Shown: positions 38,705 through 47,694 of the stretch, piece after piece
How the letters are laid out: each line of letters begins with the position of its first letter
Numbering within the stretch: position 1 is the stretch's first letter
Assembly: GCF_900129615.1 (NCBI RefSeq)
Contig: NZ_FQWI01000015.1
Span: 1-64,000, forward strand
Source: Pectobacterium carotovorum
GTDB lineage: Bacteria > Pseudomonadota > Gammaproteobacteria > Enterobacterales > Enterobacteriaceae
Direction: 5' to 3'
DNA: 64,000 nucleotides
The notes under the pieces: generated by a model
Told to the model about the DNA's origin: nothing
Databases searched by the model: none
What the model saw: the letters and a program-made list of their open reading frames with translations, nothing else
Made by a program: the position numbers and the translations under genes

Positions 38705-39329
38705 ATTTTTCAACCTCTTTCCCAACCATATCTATTAACTCATTAAAAGCCTTGTCTCCATGTGTACGCCTGACAATAAGCGCATCAGAAAAAGGTTTGA
38801 CAAACGGCTCAAATAAAAAATACAACAAATCTAAATCGTCACGCCTTAAATCTTGATAAAGTTCTGGGTTTTCTCGTTTTAAATAAAGCGAACGGTACAC
38901 CGAACGTTCAGCCATTCCACCAAGTAAAAGCGCGTAATAGGATAAAAAAATACCGAATCGGCCTGCGTTTGATATTTTGTGTGCAACTGCCATGATAGCC
39001 GTACCCGTAAGCGATTTACCGACGAGTGAACCAGATGATTTATGGTATATCTTGTCTTTTTTTTCTTCCGGCACATGCTTATCAAACAACGATAGCGTTG
39101 CCACAATAGCCGCTTTTAGTTTTTCTCTTGAGGCCACGCCTCTTCTCAGTGCTCTAATCATTCGTTCTTTTTCCAGAGAACGAACATATCGTGAGTCCGT
39201 ATCAATATAACCATATGCCAGATAACCTAAATCACGAAAAACGCCTACAGCCCCGTCTCCCATTCCCATATAAAAATCAGGCGACCTGAGCGCCTTCGCA
39301 ATTTCTTTGGCGATAGATTCTAAATTCAT
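38697..39329 (-). CDS. putative membrane-active T6SS effector
   Basis: 210 residues, no signal peptide and no family I can name with certainty. Charged helical N-terminal half (MNLESIAKEIAKALRSPDFYMG...), then one hydrophobic segment (LTGTAIMAVAHK... to GIFLSYYALLLGGM, about 108-140) and an acidic helical end. The pattern (orphan Hcp nearby, single hydrophobic region, coupled small membrane gene) resembles pore-forming Hcp-dependent effectors such as Ssp6 of Serratia. Homology to Ssp6 is unproven. AT-rich, unlike the flanking phage genes. Confidence 0.5.
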   Translation of the reverse strand: MNLESIAKEIAKALRSPDFYMGMGDGAVGVFRDLGYLAYGYIDTDSRYVRSLEKERMIRALRRGVASREKLKAAIVATLSLFDKHVPEEKKDKIYHKSSGSLVGKSLTGTAIMAVAHKISNAGRFGIFLSYYALLLGGMAERSVYRSLYLKRENPELYQDLRRDDLDLLYFLFEPFVKPFSDALIVRRTHGDKAFNELIDMVGKEVEKYD

Positions 39330-39428
39330 AAAACATCCTTTTACATTTTCCTGTTACGAGACTATCACACGAAAAGATTGTTGAAAATGCACGCTTGATG
39401 CGCAGTAACTCCTACATTGCAAAGCAAG

Positions 39429-39881
39429 CTAATTGTTTTGAATGTGCTTAATTATTTCATTTTCTATTTTTTCAATTTCCCGATCGCTAAACCCCAGTAG
39501 CGGCCTTGCCTCATATTGCACATCGTCACTATTGCGGCTGGGGCGATCACGTAAACCGTAGTGATGCACCCGCGCCATGCGTTGCACCCGCCCGATAAAT
39601 TCTAGGCTGGCCGCATCGGCGGTGCCTTTGGCTTTCAGATATTTAGCGGTACGCAGTTTCTGGAACATCTGGCTTTTCACCCGGCCTTTTTTTCCCTTAA
39701 TCGGCTGGGCTTTACGCGGGGCATAGGCTGTGCCATCTGGGGCGGTCTGCGCCTTGATGTGCTGTTGCTGGCTACCGCGCAGGGCTTTCGCTACCGTTCC
39801 GGCCAGCTTACGACGGCCAGACGCCGACAGATTGGCGATCAGCGCGGCCAGCTTGTCGTCAAACGGTTTCAGCTCATTCAT
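39429..39881 (-). CDS. S: tail completion protein S
   Basis: 150 residues, exactly P2 length. MNELKPFDDKLAALIANLSASGRRKL and YAPRKAQPIKGKKG are typical of gpS. Needed with R to finish the tail. R and S overlap by 8 bases. In P2, V follows; here the cargo island lies between. Confidence 0.95.
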   Translation of the reverse strand: MNELKPFDDKLAALIANLSASGRRKLAGTVAKALRGSQQQHIKAQTAPDGTAYAPRKAQPIKGKKGRVKSQMFQKLRTAKYLKAKGTADAASLEFIGRVQRMARVHHYGLRDRPSRNSDDVQYEARPLLGFSDREIEKIENEIIKHIQNN

Positions 39882-40329
39882 GCCATGTACTCACTAACTC
39901 ACCGTGGATGTATAGCGACATCGGGCGTTCTACAGGAACGGGTAACGGCGGCTCCGGCGCGTGGGTCACATGCAATGCCTTGTCTACCTCTTTGACGATC
40001 ACCCGCTCGGTGAGTTTCAGGCTGATGCTGATATCACAGCTACCGTTATCGTTAATATCCGCGAAATAGGTAAAGCCTTTGCTGTCATGAGTGATATCCG
40101 GCTGATTTTCTCGTAACCACGCCTGAATCGGCACCAATAACCAGTCGATATCGTCGGTAAAATCGGTAATAACCAGATTCAGCGTGTACTGGTTTTCAAA
40201 TGACAGCGACGCGGCCAGCGTGGAGACAACCGCACCACTGTCGATAAAGACGCGCAGCATGTCCGGGTTATTTTTCAGTACCGGCACCGCGTCACTCAGG
40301 GCGCGGCGCAGGCTGTTGGGTTTCAGCAT
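39874..40329 (-). CDS. R: tail completion protein R
   Basis: 151 residues (P2 155). MLKPNSLRRALSDAVPVLKNNPDMLRVFIDSG start at 40329 matches the family; upstream frame to 40374 is within lysC. End PMSLYIHGELVSTWHE is typical. Confidence 0.96.
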   Translation of the reverse strand: MLKPNSLRRALSDAVPVLKNNPDMLRVFIDSGAVVSTLAASLSFENQYTLNLVITDFTDDIDWLLVPIQAWLRENQPDITHDSKGFTYFADINDNGSCDISISLKLTERVIVKEVDKALHVTHAPEPPLPVPVERPMSLYIHGELVSTWHE

Positions 40330-40582
40330 CGTGTTGTTCCTGACAGTGTTTGATGGTTTCAACCTGTAGCGCACAGCTCACCAGTGCGCTTTCCAGTTGG
40401 CGGTTGTCGGCGCTTAAATCACCGTTGGTTTCCGGGCTGCTGCCCGGTATCGGGCAGCTCTCCACTTTCGGACAGCCAACGTAAATAATCGTCGGGGGTG
40501 TCAAAGGTGGGGCGGCGGTGCAGCCGCTTAATATCGTCAGGTAAAGCAGTGCCATACCAACGGCGCAGATCGGCATTTTCAT
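40292..40582 (-). CDS. lysC: outer-membrane spanin lipoprotein (Rz1-like, LysC)
   Basis: 96 residues. Lipoprotein signal with lipobox LSGC (Cys near 21) followed by a Pro-rich stretch (TAAPPLTPP). The gene starts inside lysB in another frame, the classic Rz/Rz1 nested arrangement. The o-spanin links to LysB to fuse inner and outer membranes at lysis. Confidence 0.9.
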   Translation of the reverse strand: MKMPICAVGMALLYLTILSGCTAAPPLTPPTIIYVGCPKVESCPIPGSSPETNGDLSADNRQLESALVSCALQVETIKHCQEQHDAETQQPAPRPE

Positions 40583-40862
40583 TCAGTAGCCTCGTAATTT
40601 TGTTATCGCGGGACGCGGCCAGTTGCCCGGCCTGTGACAGTTTCTTGCGGAGTTCCGCCTGTGCCTGTTCGTTGCGTATCGCGCTGGACTGCAACGCGTC
40701 GATCACTCCATCTCTGACCAGCAGTTCAAGCGACTGCTTAACCAGCGTTTCGCTCTGTTCGTTAATCAATTTTTTCGCGTCAGACAGTTGCCGCTTAGTC
40801 ACGAACAGCAGCACGATAAACAGCGCAGCAACAACAAGGATTACGCGGGTCAATGTGCTCAT
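40419..40862 (-). CDS. lysB: inner-membrane spanin (Rz-like, LysB)
   Basis: 147 residues. N-terminal membrane anchor (VILVVAALFIVLLFV) then a periplasmic coiled coil (residues 30-105) and a YGTALPDDIKRLHRR segment typical of P2 LysB. Overlaps K by 4 bases. No separate lysA is seen between K and lysB. Confidence 0.9.
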   Translation of the reverse strand: MSTLTRVILVVAALFIVLLFVTKRQLSDAKKLINEQSETLVKQSLELLVRDGVIDALQSSAIRNEQAQAELRKKLSQAGQLAASRDNKITRLLNENADLRRWYGTALPDDIKRLHRRPTFDTPDDYLRWLSESGELPDTGQQPGNQR

Positions 40863-41368
40863 ACCGCCCCCTTAAGGCAGACGGCACGCTCACGCTGGCG
40901 ACGGGTTTCAATACCGCGTGATACCTCGCCGTTGACATACACCCAGCGCAGCAACTGGTCACAGGCGTTGCGCCACTGGCCTTTGTTGATAAAAAACGCC
41001 AGCGTAGAGCGGCACGCCGCACCGACACCGACATTAAACGCAAAGCTCACGATGGCGTCATAGACGGCCTGCGGCATGTTCACGGCCATACAGCGTGCCA
41101 GCGCCTTTTCTACCCGTAACACATCGGCAACCAGATTGACCGCTGCTTCACGCTCAGTAATGGTTTTCCCCGGCACCACGCCTGCGGTGTGTCCGATCCC
41201 GTTTGTCCACACGTTCGCGCTGCACTGATAGGGGCTTAATCGGCATCCCTCAAGGTCGGCAATCAGCGCCAGCCCCTCCTGTGACGTTTTCAGCAAGGAA
41301 AAATCCGGCACTAACGCGGCCAGCGCTAACACCGTGGCGATAACGCAGCGTTTAACGAGTGATTTCAT
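40859..41368 (-). CDS. K: endolysin (GH24 lysozyme, SAR type)
   Basis: 169 residues. The N-terminal helix (VIATVLALAALV) lacks a cleavage site and is weakly hydrophobic, like a signal-arrest-release domain. Catalytic pattern E-8 residues-C-5 residues-T: EGCRLSPYQC then SANVWT; the Cys replaces the Asp of T4 lysozyme, a known variant (P1 Lyz/R21 group). Cleaves peptidoglycan at lysis. P2's own K is a different enzyme, so this cassette was exchanged. Confidence 0.92.
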   Translation of the reverse strand: MKSLVKRCVIATVLALAALVPDFSLLKTSQEGLALIADLEGCRLSPYQCSANVWTNGIGHTAGVVPGKTITEREAAVNLVADVLRVEKALARCMAVNMPQAVYDAIVSFAFNVGVGAACRSTLAFFINKGQWRNACDQLLRWVYVNGEVSRGIETRRQRERAVCLKGAV

Positions 41369-41573
41369 GAATAACCTCGCGGGGATTATCGATGCTCTTC
41401 AATAGCTGGTAACTCTTGCGGCGGTAGTACCAGTTAACGCCAACGGTGAACACCACCCCCAGCGCCCCGAAATAGGCCGCGAAATCCTGCGGCGTCATCG
41501 CCCCAAAAAATGCCAGCGCGACGCTTATCCAATACGCGATAAACGACGTGACTCTTTCCATATTCAATCCCAT
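41352..41573 (-). CDS. holin, two-helix class II with possible dual start
   Basis: 73 residues from ATG 41573 or 69 from ATG 41561 (MGLN-MERV). Two membrane helices (FIAYWISVALAFFGAM and FAAYFGALGVVFTVGVNWYY) with a basic C-terminal tail, like S21-type pinholins that pair with SAR endolysins. GGTGAG precedes the first ATG and GGGA the second. Overlaps the X stop and the K start. Confidence 0.85.
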   Translation of the reverse strand: MGLNMERVTSFIAYWISVALAFFGAMTPQDFAAYFGALGVVFTVGVNWYYRRKSYQLLKSIDNPREVIHEITR

Positions 41574-41767
41574 AAACTCACCGTTTCTGCGACAGGGGCG
41601 CTGGCAATATCCGGCAAGGTTACTGCGGTGCCGTGGGGCAAAATCGCCCCGTATTCAGCCAACCCCGGATTAGCCGCTAACACCGCCTCAACGGCACCCT
41701 GCGTGCGTCCGTAGTGGCGATAACACAGGGCGTCCAGCGTGTCGCCCTGCTGTGCGATAACGTTCAT
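41564..41767 (-). CDS. X: tail protein X (LysM-like)
   Basis: 67 residues, exactly P2 length: MNVIAQQGDTLDALCYRHYG, the LysM-like tail X pattern. Start overlaps the L stop by 3 bases. Confidence 0.96.
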   Translation of the reverse strand: MNVIAQQGDTLDALCYRHYGRTQGAVEAVLAANPGLAEYGAILPHGTAVTLPDIASAPVAETVSLWD

Positions 41768-42270
41768 CAGATATTCCCGATGATGCAGCGGGGCTTATCC
41801 TGCAAGTGGCTGATTGACCAGCGCGCATCGCGCCACAGCTCATCAATCGTGCCGTCGAGCGCATCGGCCTTGCGGTCGCCTTTGGCGCTGGCGTCATAGC
41901 TTCGGTAACGCTCGTACAGCGTCGCCGTGGTAATGGCGCTGACCGCACACAGATAGTGGTGCTCTTTTTCGCTCTGGCCGTCGAGCCGCTCGGCGGGAAC
42001 GGCGTCCAGCGTTTTAAACCCTGCCGCCATCTGTGCCTCGCGGTACTCGTACAGCTCGGCGTTAACCTCAGAAATGGCAGTTTTTGCGGCATGGCGCAGG
42101 CGCTCCGGCGTGACGGTGTTCTCAAGGCGCATCAGCGTGCGCAACGTTCCCGGCTCCACATCCGGCCAGAAGAAGGTGTTTTTGATTACGGCATCCTGTT
42201 GCGCAGGCACCGGAATAACCACCGCATCCGGGCGTGGCTCCGCTTTCGCGGGAAAAATCATTGTCGTCAT
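41767..42270 (-). CDS. L: head completion/stabilisation protein L
   Basis: 167 residues (P2 169). Start ATG 42270 with AGAGG upstream. Family sequence includes FFWPDVEPGTLRTLMRLENTVTPERLRHA and LYERYRSYDASAKG. Joins heads to tails. Confidence 0.95.
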   Translation of the reverse strand: MTTMIFPAKAEPRPDAVVIPVPAQQDAVIKNTFFWPDVEPGTLRTLMRLENTVTPERLRHAAKTAISEVNAELYEYREAQMAAGFKTLDAVPAERLDGQSEKEHHYLCAVSAITTATLYERYRSYDASAKGDRKADALDGTIDELWRDARWSISHLQDKPRCIIGNI

Positions 42271-42361
42271 GACAACCTCTGAATAGGTGGGCGGTGGACA
42301 CAGGCTCAGAAAACGGATCACCGTTCCGGCCTGTGTGCCGCCCGGCGCGGGGCGCGTTGGG

Positions 42362-43021
42362 TTAACGGCTGGCCGCTGCGATGCGCAGCGCCGTTTCCAG
42401 CCGCTCTATGTCTTTTTTCACACCGCTTCGGCTATCAAGCTGAAAGGCGCGTTTCAGGTGAAACAGGGCTTGCTCTGGCTTGCCACTACGCAAGATCAGG
42501 CCGATGATTTTGTGCAGCTTGGCGCGCACCTGATCGGGCATGTCCTCTGCATCGGTCAGGGTCAGCGTATCGATCAGCAGGTCAATATTGACCGCCTGCC
42601 CGGCGGTATGGGCGCGGGTTGCGGCGTCGGCCACCTCTTCGGCTAACAGGTACGGCGTCGGGCGGGTGTACCCCTCTGGCATCACCAGCTTGTGCGCGAT
42701 GGCATAACGGGCAATCTCCAGCGCGCCGGGGACGTCCCCGGCGTCGAGCTTCCACACCATGACCGTCATCAACACCGCGTCCTGTGCGCCGCGACCTTTG
42801 GCGAGGACACCCGCCACCCACGGAGCATAGCTGGGCAACAGCCCGCTTTTCATTTCGGCTTTACGCTCCATTGAGCGCACCTGTTTTAACGTGCGTTTAT
42901 CAGCCGCAAGCCGGAACAGCATTTGCTCGTACCCGGTGGCCTGTCGCAGCGGATCATTCTCCCGCTGCGACGCCTCAGCAGCCGACACCCGCATCATGTG
43001 ACGCTGGGCGGGGCTTAGCAT
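42362..43021 (-). CDS. M: terminase endonuclease/small subunit M
   Basis: 219 residues (P2 247). Begins MLSPAQRHMMRVSAAEASQREND; the middle KRTLKQVRSMERKAEMKSGLLPSYAPWVAGVL is typical of P2 gpM. Acts with P in cos cutting and packaging. Located between N and L as in P2. Confidence 0.95.
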   Translation of the reverse strand: MLSPAQRHMMRVSAAEASQRENDPLRQATGYEQMLFRLAADKRTLKQVRSMERKAEMKSGLLPSYAPWVAGVLAKGRGAQDAVLMTVMVWKLDAGDVPGALEIARYAIAHKLVMPEGYTRPTPYLLAEEVADAATRAHTAGQAVNIDLLIDTLTLTDAEDMPDQVRAKLHKIIGLILRSGKPEQALFHLKRAFQLDSRSGVKKDIERLETALRIAAASR

Positions 43022-43024
43022 GGC

Positions 43025-44137
43025 TTAAGCTCCGGCGTTATCGGTTGAGGTTTCAGTTCCTGACGTGGCAGGCTCTGCGGCTTTTTCCGCTTCCGGCGGT
43101 TTCGGGAACTCACCGAGCTGGATGTTTTCGATCACGCAGCCGCAGCCGTAATCTTCCACGACATAATCCTGTTTAATAGATTCGTAGTTTTCGATACGGT
43201 CACGTTTGGCGACTTCTTCAATGTGGCGGCGGTGACTGTCGTCCATGTAGTAGATAGACAGGTTATCCAGACGGGTGATCATCAGGGCATTGGCCGGGAA
43301 GTACGGCACGCGCACGGCAGGTAAATTGCCGATACGCTTCTGGCTAATGATGACGTCAGCGGCCAGCATTTCGCTGTTTTCCTGCTGTTTGTTGACCAGG
43401 GGGAAATATTTGTCAGACAGCAACTGACGGCCACAAATCACCACCAAATCCGGGTCTTCCTGATGCCATTCGTCGATCATGGTGTTGGTCGCATCCATCA
43501 CCAGTGCGTCGAGGCTGACATAATCGCCGTTCTCACCGACGCGAATTTTTTCTGAGACCGTACCGTCTTTAGCGGTGTAGGCATTCATCACACGCTTAGG
43601 GGATTCGTTGCGGTACTTTTGCAACCAGCCCACCGCCACATCCTGCAACAGCGGATATTTAGCGCGGTCAGAGGTCGCCGCACGCTTCACGCCGTGCCAG
43701 CCTGCCATGATGTAATCCAGCGACTGACGTTTGGCGATGGCGTTACGCAAACGCAACTGGAAATCCTGAAAACGCGCCCACAGGTCAAGCGTGTTGTAGC
43801 GGATATGGAAATCAAAGTTCATCTGTTCGCACTTGTACTGGCGCGCTTCCAGACTCAGCAAGTCAGCGGTTTCACGCTCGTCGCCGTTTGACGTATCCGT
43901 GGTACTGGCTACTGACCCGGACACGCCGAGGCCGATTTTCTCCCCGGTCAGCTCGGAAACAGGCACGATGTTGATACGGGTCAGGAAGTCGGAGGACTCT
44001 TGCACCACTTCCATCAGCGACTGCGTGACGGACGGATCAACGCTGAATTTTTTACTCAGCGTTTCGACGTCAACGCCATTCAGAGCGGCAAGCTGGGTCA
44101 TGTAAGCATTAAATTTAAAGCGGGTTTCTTTACGCAT
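43025..44137 (-). CDS. N: major capsid protein N
   Basis: 370 residues (P2 357). MRKETRFKFNAYMTQLAALNGVD, QESSDFLTRINIVPVSELTGEKIG and FFPANALMIT-type end segments are near-identical to P2 gpN. The C-terminal 25 residues are an Ala/Glu/Thr-rich tail longer than in P2. HK97 fold. Confidence 0.97.
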   Translation of the reverse strand: MRKETRFKFNAYMTQLAALNGVDVETLSKKFSVDPSVTQSLMEVVQESSDFLTRINIVPVSELTGEKIGLGVSGSVASTTDTSNGDERETADLLSLEARQYKCEQMNFDFHIRYNTLDLWARFQDFQLRLRNAIAKRQSLDYIMAGWHGVKRAATSDRAKYPLLQDVAVGWLQKYRNESPKRVMNAYTAKDGTVSEKIRVGENGDYVSLDALVMDATNTMIDEWHQEDPDLVVICGRQLLSDKYFPLVNKQQENSEMLAADVIISQKRIGNLPAVRVPYFPANALMITRLDNLSIYYMDDSHRRHIEEVAKRDRIENYESIKQDYVVEDYGCGCVIENIQLGEFPKPPEAEKAAEPATSGTETSTDNAGA

Positions 44138-44184
44138 GGTTTTTCCTGTTGGTTCTGAATAAGGGGACTAAGGGCTACGCCCGG

Positions 44185-45039
44185 TTAGCAGTTGGTCAGC
44201 AGCGTGGCTTCACCGTCGCCACCTGTTGCCGCCGGGCGGCGCTTTTGCGACAAGCTCTCTGTGCCGTCCAGCGTGGCTTTGAGGTCGCTTAACTGCTGCT
44301 CACTGGCGCTCAGCTTTTGCGTCAGGGCGGCAACGTCCTGCTGCTGACGCTGCTCAAGCTGGGTGAAGCGCTGCTCCACGCTGTCGGCGTTGGTCTGCAC
44401 CTGTCCGGCCACTTCGGCCACCGCCTCATGCACATCATTAAAACGGGCGTCATCACTGGATTGCTTGCGGCCAAACAGGGCTTTTACGCGGGTTAACAGC
44501 GTCGGCTCCACGTCCGGCAGATCTTCAAACTCCAGCGTCACTTCGGTGGCGACAGAAAAGAGGTTTTCCGGGGAGGATTTACGGGTGGCCAGCGGATTTA
44601 ATTTTGCCTTTGCACTGAATTCCAGCATTTCCGTACCGAGACTGGCCGGATCGTCGGTGACGGCCAGACCGACCAGATAGGCTTTGCCTGTGTTGGCAAA
44701 ATTGGGCTGGATCTCCATTGAGGTATAAATTTTCTGGCTGGCTTTATTCATTGCCACCAGTTCATCTGTCGGAGTGATTTTGGCGAACAGCGCCAGCTTG
44801 CCGCTGATAGCCGAATCGTCATCAATCGTCTCGGCTTTCAGCTCGACCACATCACCGTAGCGACGAAACGGGCTGTCAGGCAGTAAGCCTTTCAGGTGCT
44901 CAAGGTTGATGCGGCAACCATAAACACGCGGATCGAACGTCTCCGCCATGTTTTGAATATCGTTCGCGTCAATCACGCGACCATCGCAGGTGTCACCTTC
45001 AACACCGACGCGGAAAAACTTAGAAACTTTCTTTGCCAT
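44185..45039 (-). CDS. O: capsid scaffold/maturation protease O
   Basis: 284 residues, exactly P2 length, from ATG 45039 (MAKKVSKFFRVGVEGDTCDG) after GGATGAG. N-terminal serine-protease half; C-terminal coiled-coil scaffold half (residues about 200-260, Gln-rich) ending ATLLTNC. First gene of O-N-M-L-X-lysis-R-S; divergent from P. Confidence 0.96.
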   Translation of the reverse strand: MAKKVSKFFRVGVEGDTCDGRVIDANDIQNMAETFDPRVYGCRINLEHLKGLLPDSPFRRYGDVVELKAETIDDDSAISGKLALFAKITPTDELVAMNKASQKIYTSMEIQPNFANTGKAYLVGLAVTDDPASLGTEMLEFSAKAKLNPLATRKSSPENLFSVATEVTLEFEDLPDVEPTLLTRVKALFGRKQSSDDARFNDVHEAVAEVAGQVQTNADSVEQRFTQLEQRQQQDVAALTQKLSASEQQLSDLKATLDGTESLSQKRRPAATGGDGEATLLTNC

Positions 45040-45178
45040 TTTCTCATCCGTTGTTTGCGGGAAGTCGGTGCGAGTATCCGGCGTGACACCTTGCCGTGCC
45101 ATTAATCACGGTTCGCTAACCGCTGGCACAACAGGCACTTAAGGCGGCGAGGGTCGGCGCTGACGTAGCCTTGCCGTC

Positions 45179-46948
45179 ATGAATACAGCCATCGATACCA
45201 CCATCATCAGCGACCCACGGCGACAGGCGGCTTTGCTTTACTGGCAGGGCTTTTCGGTGCGTCAGATTGGGGAAATGCTGAACCAGAAAACGCCGACCGT
45301 TCAGAGCTGGAAGCAGCGCGACGGCTGGGACGCTATCGCCCCGGTATCGCGTGTTGAAGCCAGTCTGGAAGCGCGGCTGATCCAGCTCATCATGAAGACG
45401 AAAAAGGAGGGGCATGACTACAAAGAGATTGACCTGTTAGGCCGTCAGATTGAGCGGCTGGCGCGGGTAAACCGCTACAGCCAGACTGGCAACGAGGCCG
45501 ATCTCAATCCCAACGTGCGCAACCGCAACAAGGGTGAACGTAAGGCACCAGAAAAGAATATGTTCAGCGAGTCGGCTATCGAGAAGCTGAACGACATTTT
45601 CCTGAGTGAAATTTTCGACTACCAGCGCGGCTGGCATCAGGCCGGGCTACAGCACCGTATCCGCAATATCCTGAAATCGCGCCAGATTGGGGCGACGTTC
45701 TATTTTGCGCGGGAGGCGCTGATTGATGCGCTGACCACCGGGCGTAATCAGATTTTCCTGTCAGCGAGTAAGGCACAGGCGCACGTCTTTAAAAACTACA
45801 TCATCGACTTTGCCCGGCTGGTCGATGTTGACCTGAAAGGTGACCCGATGGTGTTGCCGAACGGGGCGCGCCTGTTCTTCCTCGGCACCAACATTCGCAC
45901 CGCGCAGAGCTACACCGGGAATCTGTATCTGGATGAATATTTCTGGATCCCCAAGTTTCAGGAGCTTCGCAAGGTCGCCAGCGGCATGTCGTTGCACAAA
46001 AAATGGCGTTCAACCTATTTTTCCACGCCGTCGAGTCTGGCACACAGCGCCTATCCGTTCTGGTCGGGTGAGCTGTTCAACAAGGGGCGCAGTAACAAGG
46101 CCGATCACCTCCATCTGGATTTAAGCCACGCGAATTTGTCCGGCGGTGTGCTGTGCGGTGATGGACAGTGGCGGCAGATTGTGACGGTAGAAGATGCGCT
46201 GACCGGGGGCTGTAACCTGTTCGACCTTGACCAACTCACGCTGGAATACAGCCCGGCAGAGTATCAAAACCTGCTGATGTGCGAGTTTGTCGATGATAAA
46301 GCGTCCGTGTTCCCGTTCGAGGAATTACAGCGCTGTATGGTCGATGCGCTGGAAGAGTGGGAGGATTTTAACCCCTACGCGCTGCGCCCGTTTGCCTATA
46401 AACCTGTCTGGATTGGTTACGACCCGTCACACACAGGCGACAGCGCAGGCTGTGTGGTACTGGCTCCGCCGCAGGCACCGGGCGGTAAGTTCCGCATTCT
46501 TGAGCGCTTTCAGTGGAAAGGCATGGATTTTGCCGCACAGGCCGAGGCTATCAAGCTGCTGACAGAAAAATACATCGTCGAATACATCGGTATTGATGCA
46601 ACGGGCATCGGTCAGGGTGTTTACCAGCTTGTGCGCGGCTTTTTCCCCGCAGCACGCGAAATCAAATACTCACCCGAAATCAAAACCGCGATGGTGCTCA
46701 AGGCCAAAGACACGATCACAAGTGGGCGGCTGGAGTACGACACCAGCCACACCGACATCACCCAATCGTTTATGGCCATACGCAAAACCATGACGGCCAG
46801 CGGTAACCGCACCACCTATGAAGCCAGCCGCAGTGAAGAAATCAGCCACGCCGATGTGGCATGGGCAACTATGCACGCGCTGTTAAACGAACCCCTGACC
46901 GCGATTAACGGTCATGTCCCTGTCAGCATTTTGGATTTTAACGAATGA
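45179..46948 (+). CDS. P: terminase large (ATPase) subunit P
   Basis: 589 residues (P2 590). N-terminal HTH (YWQGFSVRQIGEMLNQKTPTVQSWKQRDGW), ATPase with KSRQIGATFYFAREAL (about 164) and Walker B LYLDEYFW, then a nuclease-like C-terminus with GYDPSHTGDSAG (about 412), YIGIDATGIG and SHADVAW. Drives cos packaging. 76 bases from the divergent O start. Confidence 0.96.
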   Translation: MNTAIDTTIISDPRRQAALLYWQGFSVRQIGEMLNQKTPTVQSWKQRDGWDAIAPVSRVEASLEARLIQLIMKTKKEGHDYKEIDLLGRQIERLARVNRYSQTGNEADLNPNVRNRNKGERKAPEKNMFSESAIEKLNDIFLSEIFDYQRGWHQAGLQHRIRNILKSRQIGATFYFAREALIDALTTGRNQIFLSASKAQAHVFKNYIIDFARLVDVDLKGDPMVLPNGARLFFLGTNIRTAQSYTGNLYLDEYFWIPKFQELRKVASGMSLHKKWRSTYFSTPSSLAHSAYPFWSGELFNKGRSNKADHLHLDLSHANLSGGVLCGDGQWRQIVTVEDALTGGCNLFDLDQLTLEYSPAEYQNLLMCEFVDDKASVFPFEELQRCMVDALEEWEDFNPYALRPFAYKPVWIGYDPSHTGDSAGCVVLAPPQAPGGKFRILERFQWKGMDFAAQAEAIKLLTEKYIVEYIGIDATGIGQGVYQLVRGFFPAAREIKYSPEIKTAMVLKAKDTITSGRLEYDTSHTDITQSFMAIRKTMTASGNRTTYEASRSEEISHADVAWATMHALLNEPLTAINGHVPVSILDFNE

Positions 46949-47694
46949 AAATGACCACATTTACCCCCAGCCAGATAGACGACCTCCACACGTCAATCGA
47001 GCGATTCACCTTTCAGCATCAGGCCGTCTGGCAGCGTGTCGGCAAACTAAACGTTGACCGCACGATCACCAAGGCGCGCCAGATTGGCGCGACGGCATTT
47101 TTTGCACGCGAAGCGCTGCTCGATGCGCTGACTACCGGACGTAACCAGATTTTTTATGCCCCGACGCCCGCGGGCGCACAACAGGCGCGCTATTACATGC
47201 AGGCGGCGGCGTGGCAGGTTGGCGTCAATCTGTCAACGAACCGCGCCGGACAGGTGCTGTTACAAGATGCGGTGATTTCATTTTTAGGGGAGGACAGCCA
47301 CTGTGCGGCCTACTCAGGCAATGTTTATGTTGATGAATTTCCGTGGTTCAAAAACCCGCGCGCGGCCTTTTTAATCGCCAAATCTATGTCGATGCATAAA
47401 AAACACCGCCGGACGTTGTACGGTTCCGCATCAGATAACTATTCCGCGTTCCGGGTCTGGCGTGGCGATTTTTCACGGCGCAGGCATCCACAGCCCGCCC
47501 TCTTTATGCCGGGTAGTTCGTTTTGTACCGATGGCGTCTGGCGTCAGTCGCTGACGCTGGAACAGGCAGCAGCGCAGGGCTGCAACCTTCACGATATCGA
47601 CGAAATCAAGCGGGAATGTACCCCGGAAGAATACCAGCAGCTTTTTGAATGCGACTGGTCACAGGCCATCAACAATAAGGAGCTGGCCGCATGA
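46945..47694 (+). CDS. extra terminase-like protein (ATPase half of P only)
   Basis: 249 residues inserted between P and Q, with 4-base overlaps on both sides. It is a diverged paralogue of the ATPase half of P: KARQIGATAFFAREALLDALTTGRNQIF against KSRQIGATFYFAREALIDALTTGRNQIF, then VYVDEFPWFKNP for the Walker B region and GVWRQSLTLEQAAAQGCNLHDID near its end. It lacks the HTH and all three nuclease motifs. Absent from P2. A packaging helper or a decoy is conceivable; function unknown. Confidence 0.85.
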   Translation: MKMTTFTPSQIDDLHTSIERFTFQHQAVWQRVGKLNVDRTITKARQIGATAFFAREALLDALTTGRNQIFYAPTPAGAQQARYYMQAAAWQVGVNLSTNRAGQVLLQDAVISFLGEDSHCAAYSGNVYVDEFPWFKNPRAAFLIAKSMSMHKKHRRTLYGSASDNYSAFRVWRGDFSRRRHPQPALFMPGSSFCTDGVWRQSLTLEQAAAQGCNLHDIDEIKRECTPEEYQQLFECDWSQAINNKELAA

